64,000 bases of DNA, taken from positions 28,958,032 through 29,022,031 of the forward strand of contig CM060173.1 of NCBI GenBank assembly GCA_030549775.1. The letters run 5' to 3'. The notes below the pieces were generated by a model that saw only the letters and a program-made list of their open reading frames with translations, ran no database searches and was not told the origin of the DNA. Shown one piece after another: positions 11,721 through 22,289 of this stretch; position 1 is the first letter of the stretch; every line of letters begins with the position of its first letter. The position numbers and the translations under genes are program-made. This DNA comes from Tamarix chinensis (lineage: Eukaryota; Streptophyta; Magnoliopsida; Caryophyllales; Tamaricaceae).

Positions 11721-12683
11721 GTATTTAAGACAAATAGAACAACATGAGCTACCAAGTAAATGAGCAAGGATGAACGACGATAAACCACAATTAAAGAAGA
11801 CGACTCTACAACCGACAACGAGAAGGAAAGATAGGCAAAGTGCTTGAGCTCCGAAGGACAAATGATGAAGGTCCAAATAGAATCAGATCCGGAGACAAAA
11901 ACGACCCAAAAATTAAAAGTGTTGAAGGTATTAGTAAGGGTTTTAGTCAAATGATATATATACACCTACAGTTAGAAGGAAATAATTTTTAAAATTAAGG
12001 ACAAAATTGGAGTTTCACAATTGCCGACAATATTTGGTCGGTTCCAATAAAAATTGCCAGTTTTTGGATTTTAGCAAAAATTGAGCGATTTTTTTTAATT
12101 TTTACTAATTCTCTTGTAAAACATGTCTATTAGAATGATCGGACAGGCCAAGTAACCCTTTCGATGGTTTGACCGGATTTTTAATACTATCGTAGAAACA
12201 TCCTCTGTAGCACAGGGGTATGCCCAAGATGATTCATGTCACTTGGTTAGTCTCTCATGTACTAAGAAAATGTAGATCTTCCTCTGTCAGCTATACATAA
12301 TTATTATAAGAGTTACGATGGAAATTCGGATCTTAAATTTAAAATAACTTAAATTTAAGAAAAAGGTTATAAAAATAAAAAAAAAATACTTTAAATTTAA
12401 GGTTACTTTAAAATACCCAAAGTTAAAAATTGAGAAACATTTGGCATATATTTTAGATTGATTTTTACAATTAGAATATATGTGAGGTATTTTTTAATAT
12501 TTTTTATTTTAAAAATTATTCATTATTAATCAAATTATTTGTAAAATTATCTTTAATAAAATTTAATTATATAAAATTATTAATTGATATTTTTAGATTA
12601 ATGTAAATTAAAATTTAAAGGTTATAAAATATAAATAATTGGTGATATGATTGATAAAAATAATTGAATAGTATAAATTTGAA
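11721..12683. other. Intergenic sequence upstream of the membrane-protein gene
   Basis: No supported gene. 12300-12680 is very AT-rich. The open stretch at 11690-11965 on the minus strand overlaps the MITE end and has no recognisable domain. Confidence 0.4.
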
Positions 12684-12967
12684 GTAATAAGATGCAGAAT
12701 ATTAAATTAAATTTGAAATAAATTAATAAAAATAAAAGAGATAAAAATAATAATAATTAAATAATATAATTGCAACGTCAGATTTAAGGATGATATCATT
12801 GATGCTCTAAATAATAATAATAATATAATAGTAATGAGATGCAGAATATTAAATTAAATTTAAGATAAATTAATAAAAATAAAAGAGATAAAAATAATAA
12901 TAATTAAATAATATAATTGTCACGTCAGATTTAAGGATGATATCATTGATGTTCTAAATAATAATAA
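12684..12967. repeat. 147-bp tandem duplication in the promoter of the 13185 gene
   Basis: Two nearly identical units are offset by 147 bp (GATGCAGAAT at 12691 and at 12838). Each ends with an ACGTCAGATTTAAGGATGAT-like block followed by ATCATTGATG and an AAT/ATA microsatellite. The first copy reads GCAACGTCAG and the second GTCACGTCAG; both contain ACGTCA, the core bound by plant bZIP (TGA/as-1 class) factors. The array ends about 220 bp before the start codon, so it sits where proximal promoter elements would. Confidence 0.8.
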
Positions 12968-13032
12968 TAATAATAATATAATTATAAATTATAGGGCGTT
13001 AGCGTTCGTAAACTCTCATTTACTGTCAGCAT

Positions 13033-13062
13033 ATGGCGTCCGAAATTGTCATCGAAAATTAG
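13033..13062 (+). promoter_or_regulatory. Candidate upstream ORF (9 codons)
   Basis: ATG at 13033 opens a nine-residue frame, MASEIVIEN, closed by TAG at 13060, 122 bp before the main start codon. It is the only complete ATG-stop frame I see in the presumed leader. It matters only if transcription begins upstream of 13033; the transcription start cannot be read from the sequence. Confidence 0.45.
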
Positions 13063-13184
13063 TCTTGGATAGGTTCTTCTTCTTCTTCTTTGAGACTTGA
13101 GAGGGATAGTCTTGTCTTGTTTAGGAACTTCCGATTCCGCCATCCCAAGTTGCACATCGCTCCATCTCCGGCGCTGCGCCATCG

Positions 13185-14228
13185 ATGTCAACTGAAGCTG
13201 CACCCTCCTTCGTGGACTTCTGTGGAGTCCTAACCCAATCAAAGCGCATTATCAACGCATACTCTCGCCACTTCCTAGCCCTCTCAGTCCTCTTCATCCT
13301 GCCTCTCTCTTTTTTAATCACTGTCTATCCCACCCTCCACCGTACCTATACTTCTCCTCAATCCAACCGCATCGAAACCCTCGTCCGACTCTCCAAGACC
13401 GACTCCTCCTTCCCTCTAACCCGCAATTCTCATCGCCTCTTCCATGAATTCTCCACTAATTCCCTCATTTTCTTTCTCGCTTTCTCTGCTATCGCCTTCT
13501 TTCTTTTACTCTGCGCTGTCGGGTCGATTACTTACTCTGTTTTCCATGGATTCTACGGCCGCCCAGTTAAACTCGTATCAGCTATTAAATCTCTCTTTCG
13601 TTCGTTGATGCGCTTGTTGGTTACAGCCTTGGCTGCCCTACTGGTCGTCTCCGTCGGCGTCGTGATATTAGGATTGTATGTATATATCAGTATGAAGGGA
13701 TTCGAGCTGCTCGGGGTTGAAATTTCATACAAATCGTCGTACTTCATTGGGTTTGTGATTTTGGGGTCAGTGATTTTGGGACTCTGGTTGATGTATTTAA
13801 AAGTGAAATGGGCATTATCAAGTGCAATCGTTGTGATTGAATCGAAGTGGGGGTTCGAACCAATACGTCGGAGCTCGACGTTGATTGCCGGAACCAAAAG
13901 GGTATATTTCTCTTTAGATTTATTTTTTGGGACTTTCTATGCTGCGCTGCTGTGGTTTAGTTTGGCTTCCTCAGGTGGAGATTTTGAGTCCACTATGGAT
14001 AATGGATGGAAGAGTTGGGCCTTTTTTGTCCAAATTGTGGCAACTTCTGCTATTTTGACGGTGCTTTTGCTTCATCATATTGCGGCCACTACGGTTCTTT
14101 ACATGTACTGTAAGGCCTTACACGGTGAACTGGCTTGGGAGATTGCTAAGGAATTTGCTAATGACTATGTTAGCCTGCCCTTTGATGATGAGAAGGTGCC
14201 TCATGTTGTCTCTGTTGCCCATCCTTGA
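13185..14228 (+). CDS. Six-TM integral membrane protein of a plant-specific family, intronless
   Basis: A single uninterrupted frame of 347 codons. The start at 13185 is preceded by a stop-rich leader and followed by a soluble N-terminus (MSTEAAPSFVDFCGVL). Hydrophobic segments lie at about residues 30-48, 93-117, 143-168, 185-206, 242-262 and 279-308, giving six predicted membrane spans with a short hydrophilic C-terminus (EFANDYVSLPFDDEKVPHVV). Between spans four and five is WALSSAIVVIESKWGFEP followed by RRSSTLIAGTKRV, which resembles the W-L-VVSVLE--G--A---S--L--G signature of Arabidopsis membrane proteins such as At4g19950 and At5g44860, sometimes labelled polyadenylate-binding protein 1-B-binding protein. 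That assignment is from memory and the biochemical role is unknown. Base composition (about 46 percent GC) is much higher than the flanks, as expected of a real gene. A MITE lies 213 bp beyond the stop codon. Confidence 0.88.
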   Translation: MSTEAAPSFVDFCGVLTQSKRIINAYSRHFLALSVLFILPLSFLITVYPTLHRTYTSPQSNRIETLVRLSKTDSSFPLTRNSHRLFHEFSTNSLIFFLAFSAIAFFLLLCAVGSITYSVFHGFYGRPVKLVSAIKSLFRSLMRLLVTALAALLVVSVGVVILGLYVYISMKGFELLGVEISYKSSYFIGFVILGSVILGLWLMYLKVKWALSSAIVVIESKWGFEPIRRSSTLIAGTKRVYFSLDLFFGTFYAALLWFSLASSGGDFESTMDNGWKSWAFFVQIVATSAILTVLLLHHIAATTVLYMYCKALHGELAWEIAKEFANDYVSLPFDDEKVPHVVSVAHP

Positions 14229-14441
14229 ATTTGGTGAGGTCTGTGAAATTCTGGTTTGCGTGCTCGATCTTGATTTCTGATGATCCTTTTATAAGAATTG
14301 TGCTATTTGATGTCATGTGATGGTTGTATGTGTTTATATGGAATTGAAAAACGTGAATATGTGATCAATAATTCTAATGTTGAGTTTCGGTGGTGTCAGA
14401 TTCTGTATTCATCTATTTGAGCTGAAAAATGACTCCATGTA

Positions 14442-14681
14442 GGTGCTCATTTGGTTAGGAGATAATAGGGGTGGAAAAATTTCTCTCATATTTTATATAT
14501 TTTATATAATTTAGTTAAAATTAAATATTTGTGTTCTAATGAATACCCAAGTTAGATCTTAATTTTATCTAAAATGGGTATTTTATTAAAGTATATTTTT
14601 TATTATTAAATACTTAATATAAAAGATATAAAATAGGGAGGAATTTTTTCTACCCCTATTACTCCCATACCAAACAAGCCC
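14442..14681. mobile_element. MITE just downstream of the membrane-protein gene
   Basis: TA at 14440 and 14682 flanks a 240-bp element with imperfect inverted termini of about 45 bp. The left end is GGTGCTCATTTGGTTAGG then TAATAGGGGTGGAAAAAT; the right end, complemented, is GGGCTTGTTTGG then TAATAGGGGTAGAAAAAATT. The interior is AT-rich. TAG is also present on both sides, so the target site could be TA or a three-base TAG. It lies within plausible 3'-UTR distance of the gene ending at 14228. Confidence 0.75.
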
Positions 14682-14930
14682 TAGATAGTAATTTTCATCA
14701 GACTGAGTTGTATTTGATCAGCCACTTTCTTTGCGATGAAATGCTGTCTGTATTAGGCAATCAGACAACCTTAATAACGTATGGCAGTGTAATGCACGGC
14801 TAATCTATTAGCCCAAGTCATCACAAAAAATCTCAAACTCAATTCTTATCCAATCATTATCATATTGTCGTCATTAGTGTACACTAGCTGCGGGGGATCT
14901 ACAGTGGCCGCAGTTAGTACTTACATCCAT
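14682..14930. other. Short spacer between MITE and LINE
   Basis: About 250 bp with no gene; GC content is moderate. It could contain the end of the upstream gene's transcript, but no polyadenylation signal could be assigned confidently. Confidence 0.4.
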
Positions 14931-17900
14931 TTTTTTTATTTATGGAAAATCAATTTTTATAAAGGAAAGGGGTGAAACAACGGCAAGCTGCCACCCAATC
15001 CTAATGAAGCCGAAACAACATTAAAACCATCGACTAATGGTTCAGATCTAGAAAGCCCTGATTTTGCAAGACTATCGGCAATCAAGTTCGACTTCTTGCC
15101 CTTGTAGACTATAGACACATTAGGATACAACGACAACAAATTCCTAATAAAATTAATATAAAAAATTGCTTCCCAAGGACCGCCCTCTGTTTGATACAAC
15201 AGGCAACTTTATACTGCAGATCAGATGCAATAATACAATCCATGGTCGAAAACCAATCCTTATTGCATGAGAGGTTGAGGGCAAAAAAAATTGCAAATAC
15301 CTCCGTGACATTAATCTCCATCAAGTGAAAAGGTTGGGGAAAACGCAACAAAAGTTGCCGCTACTATCCCTTAACACTCCTATGGCCATTTTACTAGAGT
15401 CTCTAATTAAGGCCGCATCACTATCCCATTTGATACCACTGCTGCATTGTCTCCTCCACCTGTTTGCGTCGTCTGTCATGATACCCATCTAGGACTCCTG
15501 TAGGCCTGACCTGGTCAATGTTAAATGGGAAGAAGTCTCACCACCCATGAACCTAACGTCCCATACGCAAGAGAACCATAGTCTTAATCTGTGCCACCCT
15601 ATCACCCCTCTCCTGAAACATGCGAGAGTTCCTAGCTTTCTATAAATACCACAAAATGATGAAGAAAGCAGCCATCCAAAAATTACATACCGCCAAGAAA
15701 AAAGTGACACTTTGCCATGACAAATAAAGATGCATTAGATCCCTTGGAAGGCACCACACCATATTCCACATAGCAGACCGCCAATACCAAATGTACAAAC
15801 AAGTGAGAATAGTCTTCCAAGCTGTCATTATAGAAGGAGCAATGATTATTGTCCTGGTTGAGAACTCGAACAAGGCTAATTTCTGCTCAGTGTTGATGTT
15901 TCCCACAATAGATAGCCAACCAAACAGTTGAATTCTACAGGGTAGACGTCCTAGCCAAAAGCGAGAATCTAGAGGAGCAGCTTGCATTTATAAGCAAGCA
16001 TCTTATAACCCAACTTAGAAGAGAAAATCCCCGACACCTGAAATCTCCACACAATCACGTTCGGGTTACTTCTGTGAGGAATGACTTGATTCAACGCATC
16101 CAAGAGCCTCACTTTGAGATCTTCTTCCCATTCAAAATTCCTACGATACCAATGAAGGTCCCATTTCCGTTCATTTCCTTACCAGCTTCCCATGTGAACA
16201 TAGTATGATCATGCTGTGTAGACTAGGAAAACAACCTTGGAAAAGATGCTTTGTGGGGCTCATCTCCCACCTAACAGTTAGACCAAAATTTGATGATCTT
16301 GCCATCCCCTAATCTTTACCGTATACTATCTTGGAAAACTCTAAAACAACCAGTTACTCAACAAATTACCACAAATAGTTGCCCATGAACCTTTACCACT
16401 AGGAGCATGCCAATCTTCTATTACTGAGCTACGAGGATGCTTAGATATATTAACAGCAACCTGCTTCCATGAAGGCAATCCCAAGAATCTCCAAAACCAT
16501 TTCATAAGTAGGGAGATGTTTTCGATCGTAGATCAGCAATGCCAATACCACCCATGGATTTCAAACAACACAACAAATCCCATCTAACAAGATGTGATTT
16601 TGCTTTTCCATTTGGCATACACCCCCACAGAAAGGATCAAATGGAAGAGTGACATAAAATACAGTGATAGACTAGTAAATACTTAGTTAAACAGCACGAC
16701 ACGACCACCAAAAGACAAAGTTTTAGTCTTCCACAAGGCTAGCTTACTCTCCATCCTTTCTGTAATCGAGGTCCAGACAGTACATAAGCATGTCAAAGCA
16801 CCAATTGGTAAACCCAAATAGGAGAAATGGATTTTACCAATCTTACATCTCATCTTATTAGCAACACTAGCTAGCCACTCACTTGAAACATTCAATCTAA
16901 TGATAGAACTTTTGTGAAAACTCACTTTGAGGCCCAACACCAAGAAAAAGCCTAGGAGAGTTGCCTTGATGCTCAACAGCTATTCTTCATTAGCTTCGCA
17001 GAAGATAATAACGTCATCAACATACTGTAGATGCGAGATCAAAAGACCCTTATCGTTGACCTAAATCCGAGCCCATAAATTCAGCCCCAGCGCCCGCTTG
17101 ATTAAATTATTTAAAGCCTCTGCAATAATAATTAGGGCTATAAACGAGCCGAGCTAACCTGAGCTAACCTGACCCCTAAAAATGAGGCTCAAGCTCGGCT
17201 CATTTATAAACTAACCCAGCCAGCTCGCTAGCTTTTATGGTAAACGAATTGTGCTCACGAGCTTTTGTATTATAAACGAGCTCGAGCCCAAAATTTTCAT
17301 GTTCAAGCTAGACTCCTTTATTAAACGAGTCGGCTCTATTTGTTTACAGTTCTAACAATAATAAATAGGAAAGGAGAAAGCAGGTGTCCTTGGTGGAGAC
17401 CTTGATGACATGTAATGATCTTTGTGGCTAAACCATTTAACAAAATAGTAGTGCTAGCCGATGTAATACAACTCCACATCCAAACAACCCATCAGGAGGG
17501 AAAGTTCATTTCCTCTAAGACCCAAAAAAGAAAGCCCCAAGAGAGACTATCAAACACCTTATGAAAATCTAATTTAAGGAGGACACTCAGAAGATTCGAT
17601 CTGTTACAAGATTCAACTATTTGCCCTGCTATGAGAATGTTGTCAAGTATGTGTTGTCCCTTGACAAAAGCTGCCTGCTAGACATTAATGACTTCATCCA
17701 AAACAAACTTCAATTGGTTAGCTAATAGCTTGGCCACAATCTTATAGATGCAACTGACCATGCTTATTTGTCTAAACTCTAAAAATTGAGCTGGATTCAA
17801 CACCTTAGGGATTAAACCAATGAAACTGAGGTTAGTGTTTGTGGGTAAAGTGCCATCCTCCTAGAATTGGAACACTGTCTTAAGGATATCATCTTTGATC

Positions 17901-18545
17901 CCCTCCCAATTAGATTTTGATAAAGTGAAAATTAAAACCATCGAGACCTGGCACTTTATTACTATCATAGCCTCACATCGCATCCCGAACCTCCTGCTCA
18001 TCAAACCTACCTATAAGCCTATACCTAGCTTTCGAGCGGAGACATTTTAAAGGCAACTATGAGATCGTCGGCCTATCCTACCACTCCTCATCTAAAAGAC
18101 CAAATCTCACAGCTTTCTCTTGAATGTCTTTTGGGTCAACAAGCACTTTGTCTTGTGTACAAATTACCTTGATGGAGTTCTTGCTCTTCCTTATTGAGGC
18201 TACTGAATGAAAAAACCGAGTAATATTGTCATCTTCCTTTAACCACCTGTCTTGAGACATCTGTGCCCTAGTAGCTTTCTTTTCTCCATAGCACAACCCT
18301 AAGTTCTCTATGATAATTGGCCCTATCAGCAATTTTGTTATCTTTCAAGAGACATTGGTTAACTATGGAATCCAGGTGCGTAATGAGATTTTCCAGTCAG
18401 TCAATCTCCTTATTGAAATTCCTGAAAGCAAACCCTTAGCTCATGGCGAAGGACCTTGAGCTTGACCATGAGAGGTGCATCCTACGGACAATGTTAAGCT
18501 GCTTTGGGTCAGAAGTCCAGCAATTGAGGAACCGTATAGTCTTCA
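14931..18545 (-). pseudogene. LINE (non-LTR) retrotransposon, 5'-truncated, with RT, zf-RVT and RNase H remains
   Basis: Read on the minus strand, the frames line up as a plant LINE ORF2. QMSQDRWLKEDDNITRFFHS (about 18270) is the pre-RT segment. FRQISMVSCIYKIVAKLLAN and QAAFVKGQHILDNILIAG (17640-17790), LKLDFHKVFDSLSW (17560) and GLHQGHLLSPFLFII (17370-17400) are RT blocks. LQYVDDVIIFCEA (16990-17030) is the catalytic YVDD, and SYLGLPIGA with LALWKTKTLSFGGR follows (16700-16850). Next come a zf-RVT-like RIQLFGWLSIVGNINTEQKLALF segment (read in two pieces around 15900) and an RNase H tail ending KKSNLIADSLAKSGLS (15050-15110). Numerous stops and shifts make it dead. The endonuclease domain is absent, consistent with 5' truncation, and an A-rich 3' end lies at 14931-14945. 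Confidence 0.88.
17132..17355. mobile_element. MITE nested in the LINE reverse transcriptase, 9-bp target duplication
   Basis: CAATAATAA stands at 17123-17131 and again at 17356-17364. Between them is a 224-bp element beginning TTAGGGCTATAAACGAGCC and ending, complemented, TTAGAACTGTAAACAAATAG then AGCCGAC. The interior is rich in GAGCTCG/GCTCGGCTC wording. Deleting the element plus one target copy rejoins the LINE RT frame exactly (SPFLFII-AEALNN), so the LINE was there first. Nine-base duplications point to the Mutator superfamily, though hAT-like ends cannot be excluded. Confidence 0.85.
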
Positions 18546-18877
18546 AACAAGTGTTCATTGATTGTTTGATGGTTTATTATTTTTCTGATGATTGAATTGA
18601 TTGTCTGATCCTACTATCTTTTCATGATTGTAAAGTTGATTAATTATACCGTCCATTCCAAGCCTATAGCGTTCATATGATTTTTCTTTTTATTTTTGTA
18701 CTATCCTTTTAATATTTATATGATTGGCCGATTTGTATTTGCAAACTTAACTTCAATGATTGCAAGATCCGATCATTTGTATCATTTTCTGAAATTTGAT
18801 TTATTGTCACTATGATACTAAGGGAGTAAGGAGTAGTTTGGGTTTGATAGTTAACCTCTAATCAATAATAATAGTAT

Positions 18878-19091
18878 TATGACCATTATATAGGTATATA
18901 AGAGTAATTGTATATAGGAACTATGGAAACTTTCCTCTCACATGACATGATATGATATGATATAATAATATCATAATCATAGTAATATAATAATATATAT
19001 AAATAAAATATTTTAACTAAATCCTTCCATCTAGTAATTTACCATGAATTTAGGGTATAGTTATGAGCCCTACGATGAAGTGGCATGTAGA
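18878..19091. repeat. Diverged direct repeat, copy 1 (partner at 20314-20534)
   Basis: Starts ATGACCATTATATAGG and ends with a CTATGAGCC-like, ATGAAGTGGCATGTAGAC segment. The partner copy at 20314-20534 carries the same opening, the same AAACTTTCCT and TAAATCCTTC landmarks, and the same ending. The two copies are collinear and in the same orientation, about 1.4 kb apart, with MITE DNA between them. Confidence 0.7.
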
Positions 19092-19291
19092 CCGCGTTAT
19101 TCACCACCACTTGAAAAAAGTTTGACCTCAAACTTTGAAATAGGGTAGAGGTTTGCTTGGCAAACTTCCTTTAAACGTAAATATTCTAGTTAGACATGGA
19201 GGAACTAAATTTGGCATCTTGGTTTGATCATAAGGTTGACATCAGATTTCTTAGACCAAGTACACTTTTTTTGGACTAAAGGTTAGAGTTA

Positions 19292-19982
19292 GTGCCTATT
19301 TGGTTTCATTCATCCCTATTTACTCCGTTTGGGAACTTATTTACAAACATTCACCTAAGATACTAGAGGCAAGCAATAAAACCGCGGTTACGATCGCGAT
19401 TGCGGATGCGGTTGCGGTCACGGTCACGGCGTCACAGTATCGGGGTGTCGCGAATGATATTTTATATGTCGCGGCGTGATTTTTTTAATTCTTTTTACAA
19501 CAAATATTGGCAAATATTGGTAAACATCGGCCAATATCGGTAAATATTGGCTAATATCGGCAAAATATCGTCCTATATCCGAAATTTCGCCGATATTGCG
19601 GCGATAAATATGTGATTTTTTGAAACGGCCGCAATTTCAGAATTTCGCGTCGCGGATGACCCAAAAACCGCAAAATTGCGGCCGATACGCAATTGCGGTA
19701 CCGATATTTCATTGTATGACTGGAGGTTAAAAGTTCATCTTGATTCACCTTCAATCGTCCCATTTTTATTAATTCTATTTTGGAGGATAATTGGGGTTAA
19801 GGATAAACTTAACTAATATAACCTTTGATTTACCCCAATCCAGACGCGATTAAAACAACTTTTGCTAAAATATGGTTAATATTATTCAAACAACATTTTA
19901 AAACATTTATCCTGATTCACCTTACCTAGGTAATTTTTTAATGGTTACTCTCACTCTGATTTACCTCAATCCAAACGAACCA
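19292..19982. mobile_element. TTA-flanked MITE, relative of 11246-11717, itself interrupted
   Basis: TTA at 19289-19291 and 19983-19985. The left end is GTGCCTATTTGGTTTC; the right end, complemented, is TGGTTCGTTTGGATTGAGG. The right half shares ACATTTTAAAACATTTATCC, GATTCACCTT and CAATCCAAACGAACCA wording with the MITE at 11246-11717. A 349-bp second MITE with its own target duplication is inserted at 19370, so the original element was about 334 bp. Confidence 0.6.
19370..19718. mobile_element. hAT-like MITE nested inside another MITE
   Basis: ACTAGAGG (19362-19369) and ACTGGAGG (19719-19726) form an 8-bp target duplication with one mismatch. The ends are CAAGCAATAAAACCGCGGTT and, complemented, CATACAATGAAATATCGGTA, an imperfect terminal inverted repeat. 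The interior is unusually CpG-rich (GCGGTTGCGG, GTCGCGG, CCGATATTGCGGCG) with ATATTGGC/ATATCGGC subrepeats, unlike its AT-rich host. Eight-base duplications and a CA start fit the hAT superfamily. Confidence 0.8.
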
Positions 19983-20283
19983 TTAGGATTTATGACTTTA
20001 GGTTTATTTTGTTTGTTTGAACGTGAACAGTTTTTCGTCAAAGTGGCCCTGGATCAATTTGACTTTAACATCAAATTGATGCAGGGTTAAATTAGTAGCC
20101 TAAGTTTTCACATAGAACCTTAGGCTCAATCCAAACGAACCATTAGGATTTATGACTTAGGTTTATTTTGTTTGTTTGAACGTGAACAGTTTTTCGTCAA
20201 AGTGGCCCTGGATCAATTTGAATTTAACATCAAATTGATGCAGGGTTAAATTATTAGCCTAAGTTTTCACATAGAACCTTAGA
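19965..20283. repeat. 160-bp tandem duplication capturing a MITE terminus
   Basis: CTCAATCCAAACGAACCATT at 19965 recurs at 20125, followed in both by the same 140 bp (AACGTGAACAGTTTTTCGTC, GTGGCCCTGGATCAATTTGA and so on) with only a handful of differences. The first 18 bp of each unit is the MITE 3' end, so the duplication happened after the MITE inserted. Confidence 0.9.
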
Positions 20284-20313
20284 CTCAATTCTTATTCAAT
20301 TCAACTTAGTACT

Positions 20314-20534
20314 ATGACCATTATATAGGTGTATATCCACACCATGAAAGGAAACAACTAGAAATAGAAAACAGCTAAAGAAACTTTCCTAACACATGTC
20401 ATAATGATATGTAATAATAACCTAACAATATGATAATAAATAAGCTAAATATTTTAATTAAATCCTTCTATACAATAGTTTAACATGGATTTTGGGGTAC
20501 AGCTATGAGCCTTATGATGATGTGTCACATAGAC
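20314..20534. repeat. Diverged direct repeat, copy 2 (partner at 18878-19091)
   Basis: Opens ATGACCATTATATAGGTGT and ends with a GAGCCTTATGATGATGTG-type segment matching the partner; it carries a small internal insertion relative to copy 1 near 20335-20370. Confidence 0.7.
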
Positions 20535-21058
20535 AACATCACTGTGTGAAATAATCTACTCTATTCTTTCAAAGTTTAACAAAGCTAACCCTATTATGAT
20601 ACTGCAGCATTGCTCTGCATCTTTCCTCCAACAAAATCATGTTCATGTACATATCCCAGTGCGGCATAAATATGTAGGAACTGTAATCTCTGATGATATA
20701 TTCAGTTGGCATTGAACCTAATGAATATTCAGACAAGTTGTTCAACTTCCAAAAAATTAATTCATTGTTTTTTGGGATATCATGTATGTGTTGTTTCTTT
20801 CTGTTTATGTTTGCTTGATTAAGAAGTGAACCAACAAAGTGACATCTATATATTTGCTGCGGTGAAGAGTTCATTTCTACGTGCATCATGTCATGAACTT
20901 GACCACGTAAAACCCCCGCTCTTTATGGACACTTCAGATATGATGTTTACTTTCTTTTTCTTTTTCTTTTTATAAGTTCGGATATGATGTTTACTTTCAA
21001 GGGAACAATACACCATATAGGCAAGTTAAGACTTAGTATGTCCAATGAATCTGGCTTC
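20535..21058. other. Intergenic, no supported gene
   Basis: A 106-codon open stretch on the minus strand (20569-20889) has no recognisable domain and no coding bias that I can judge. GATATGATGTTTACTTTC occurs twice (about 20938 and 20983), separated by a T-rich run. Confidence 0.35.
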
Positions 21059-21153
21059 TGATTTCAGAATCCAAAAGTATTGTCTCTCAAGCTCTAATCG
21101 GGGGGTATTGTAAAGGTCGACACACAACACCCCCACCCCCTTCATATTTATAT
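21059..21153. repeat. Direct repeat, copy 1 (partner at 22290-22389)
   Basis: TGATTTCAGAATCCAAAAGT, then GTCTCTCAAGCTCTAATC, then ATTGTAAAGGTCGACACA, and a C-rich run before TTCATAT. The same phrases in the same order occur at 22290-22389 with about 85-90 percent identity by eye. About 1.1 kb lies between, carrying no recognisable gag-pol. The pair could be the terminal repeats of a small non-autonomous element or a plain duplication. Confidence 0.7.
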
Positions 21154-22289
21154 AGGAAAGCTAAGACTTAGGAGGTCTAATAAATATTGCTTTTGATTTG
21201 ATGAAGAGGCACGTCCTACAAGTGATGGATTGGCTTATTTGGTGTTAGAGGCCATTGTTTTAGCCTTGATTGAAGATTTGGGCCAAGCTAGCATATTTGG
21301 TCCTAATAAGGAGCTTACTTGTTTAATTATGGACTAAAGAGGGACTTTATGGTCATTAAAATTATTTTTAATGATCGCAAATGATTTGAACATGAGAAGG
21401 ACGCCCCACCCTCTTTAGTACCATCCATATTAGTTAGATTTAATTAGGTTATAGTTAGATAATGTTAGAAGTTTATTTTGTTGTCTAGAGTTCTATCTTT
21501 GTCTTCTTTGTTTGTGTGCCGGTTTGGACATGAATTTTGGTGTGTTTATCTTTTAGATTTTTAGCCTATCTTATGCAAGAAGATTCAAGCTAGAGAAGGT
21601 GCTGTTTCAAGTATTGAAACATTGATGTAAAACGTTGATCATTCATACAATATGATCATGTTAAGTTTGAATCTTCAAATTGAATCTCATCATAAGTTCT
21701 TTCATAGTGATTTTTGTGTGATTTATAATCAATTTTTCTGCTAAATTTATGTTTGATTTGACAAAGTTAATTTGTATTTAATTAAGCACAAATATATCCC
21801 ACAAAACCATCCCTACAATCCCACGCACCTTCATTCACAACTTTATCTTCAACCTTTTGAAACCCTACCTTAATCCTCTTCCAGGACCACAAATCTTGTC
21901 ACTCTAATTACAGTCATTAAGCCACAATTTTCCTACTATGATTGACCCCCATAATCGTCACCAACATCCTTACATTCAACCCCAAAATCAAACCTTTCTA
22001 TTAAAACCCTAACCCTAATTCCTTTTCTTTACAAACGATTTCTACCATCTTTGATAACCCCAATTAAGATTGATTGCCCTGCCATTATTAAGCTTTAATA
22101 TTGTCATTAATCATCCATTAAATCCCCCTAATTAATCAGTCCCATAAATTCTAATAGAAATGCTAAACCCTAAAGCCCCAACTGAAACCCTAATCCACTA
22201 ATTCACCAAATTCTTGTTGGTTTGATTCAATCTTGGGTGACTTGTATCAATCATTTATTTTTGGTGTTGTGTGCTTCCAACCTGCATCA
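21154..22289. other. Non-coding interval between the two direct repeats
   Basis: No coding evidence. It contains ATGTTAGAAGTTTATTTTGT and AGTTCTATCTTTGTC wording like a decayed LTR, and a second partial copy of the segment GCTAAGACTTAGGAGGTC, which resembles the sequence at 21025. From 21960 to 22200 CCCTAA/CCCTAAT words are frequent but scattered, not a telomere array. Confidence 0.4.

Noticed and set aside
13553..13897. 114-codon frame on the minus strand
   Set aside because: Antisense shadow of the membrane-protein gene, which has clear transmembrane periodicity and a normal start.
21960..22210. CCCTAA-rich words suggesting an interstitial telomere
   Set aside because: The words are scattered among unrelated sequence with no tandem CCCTAAA array.
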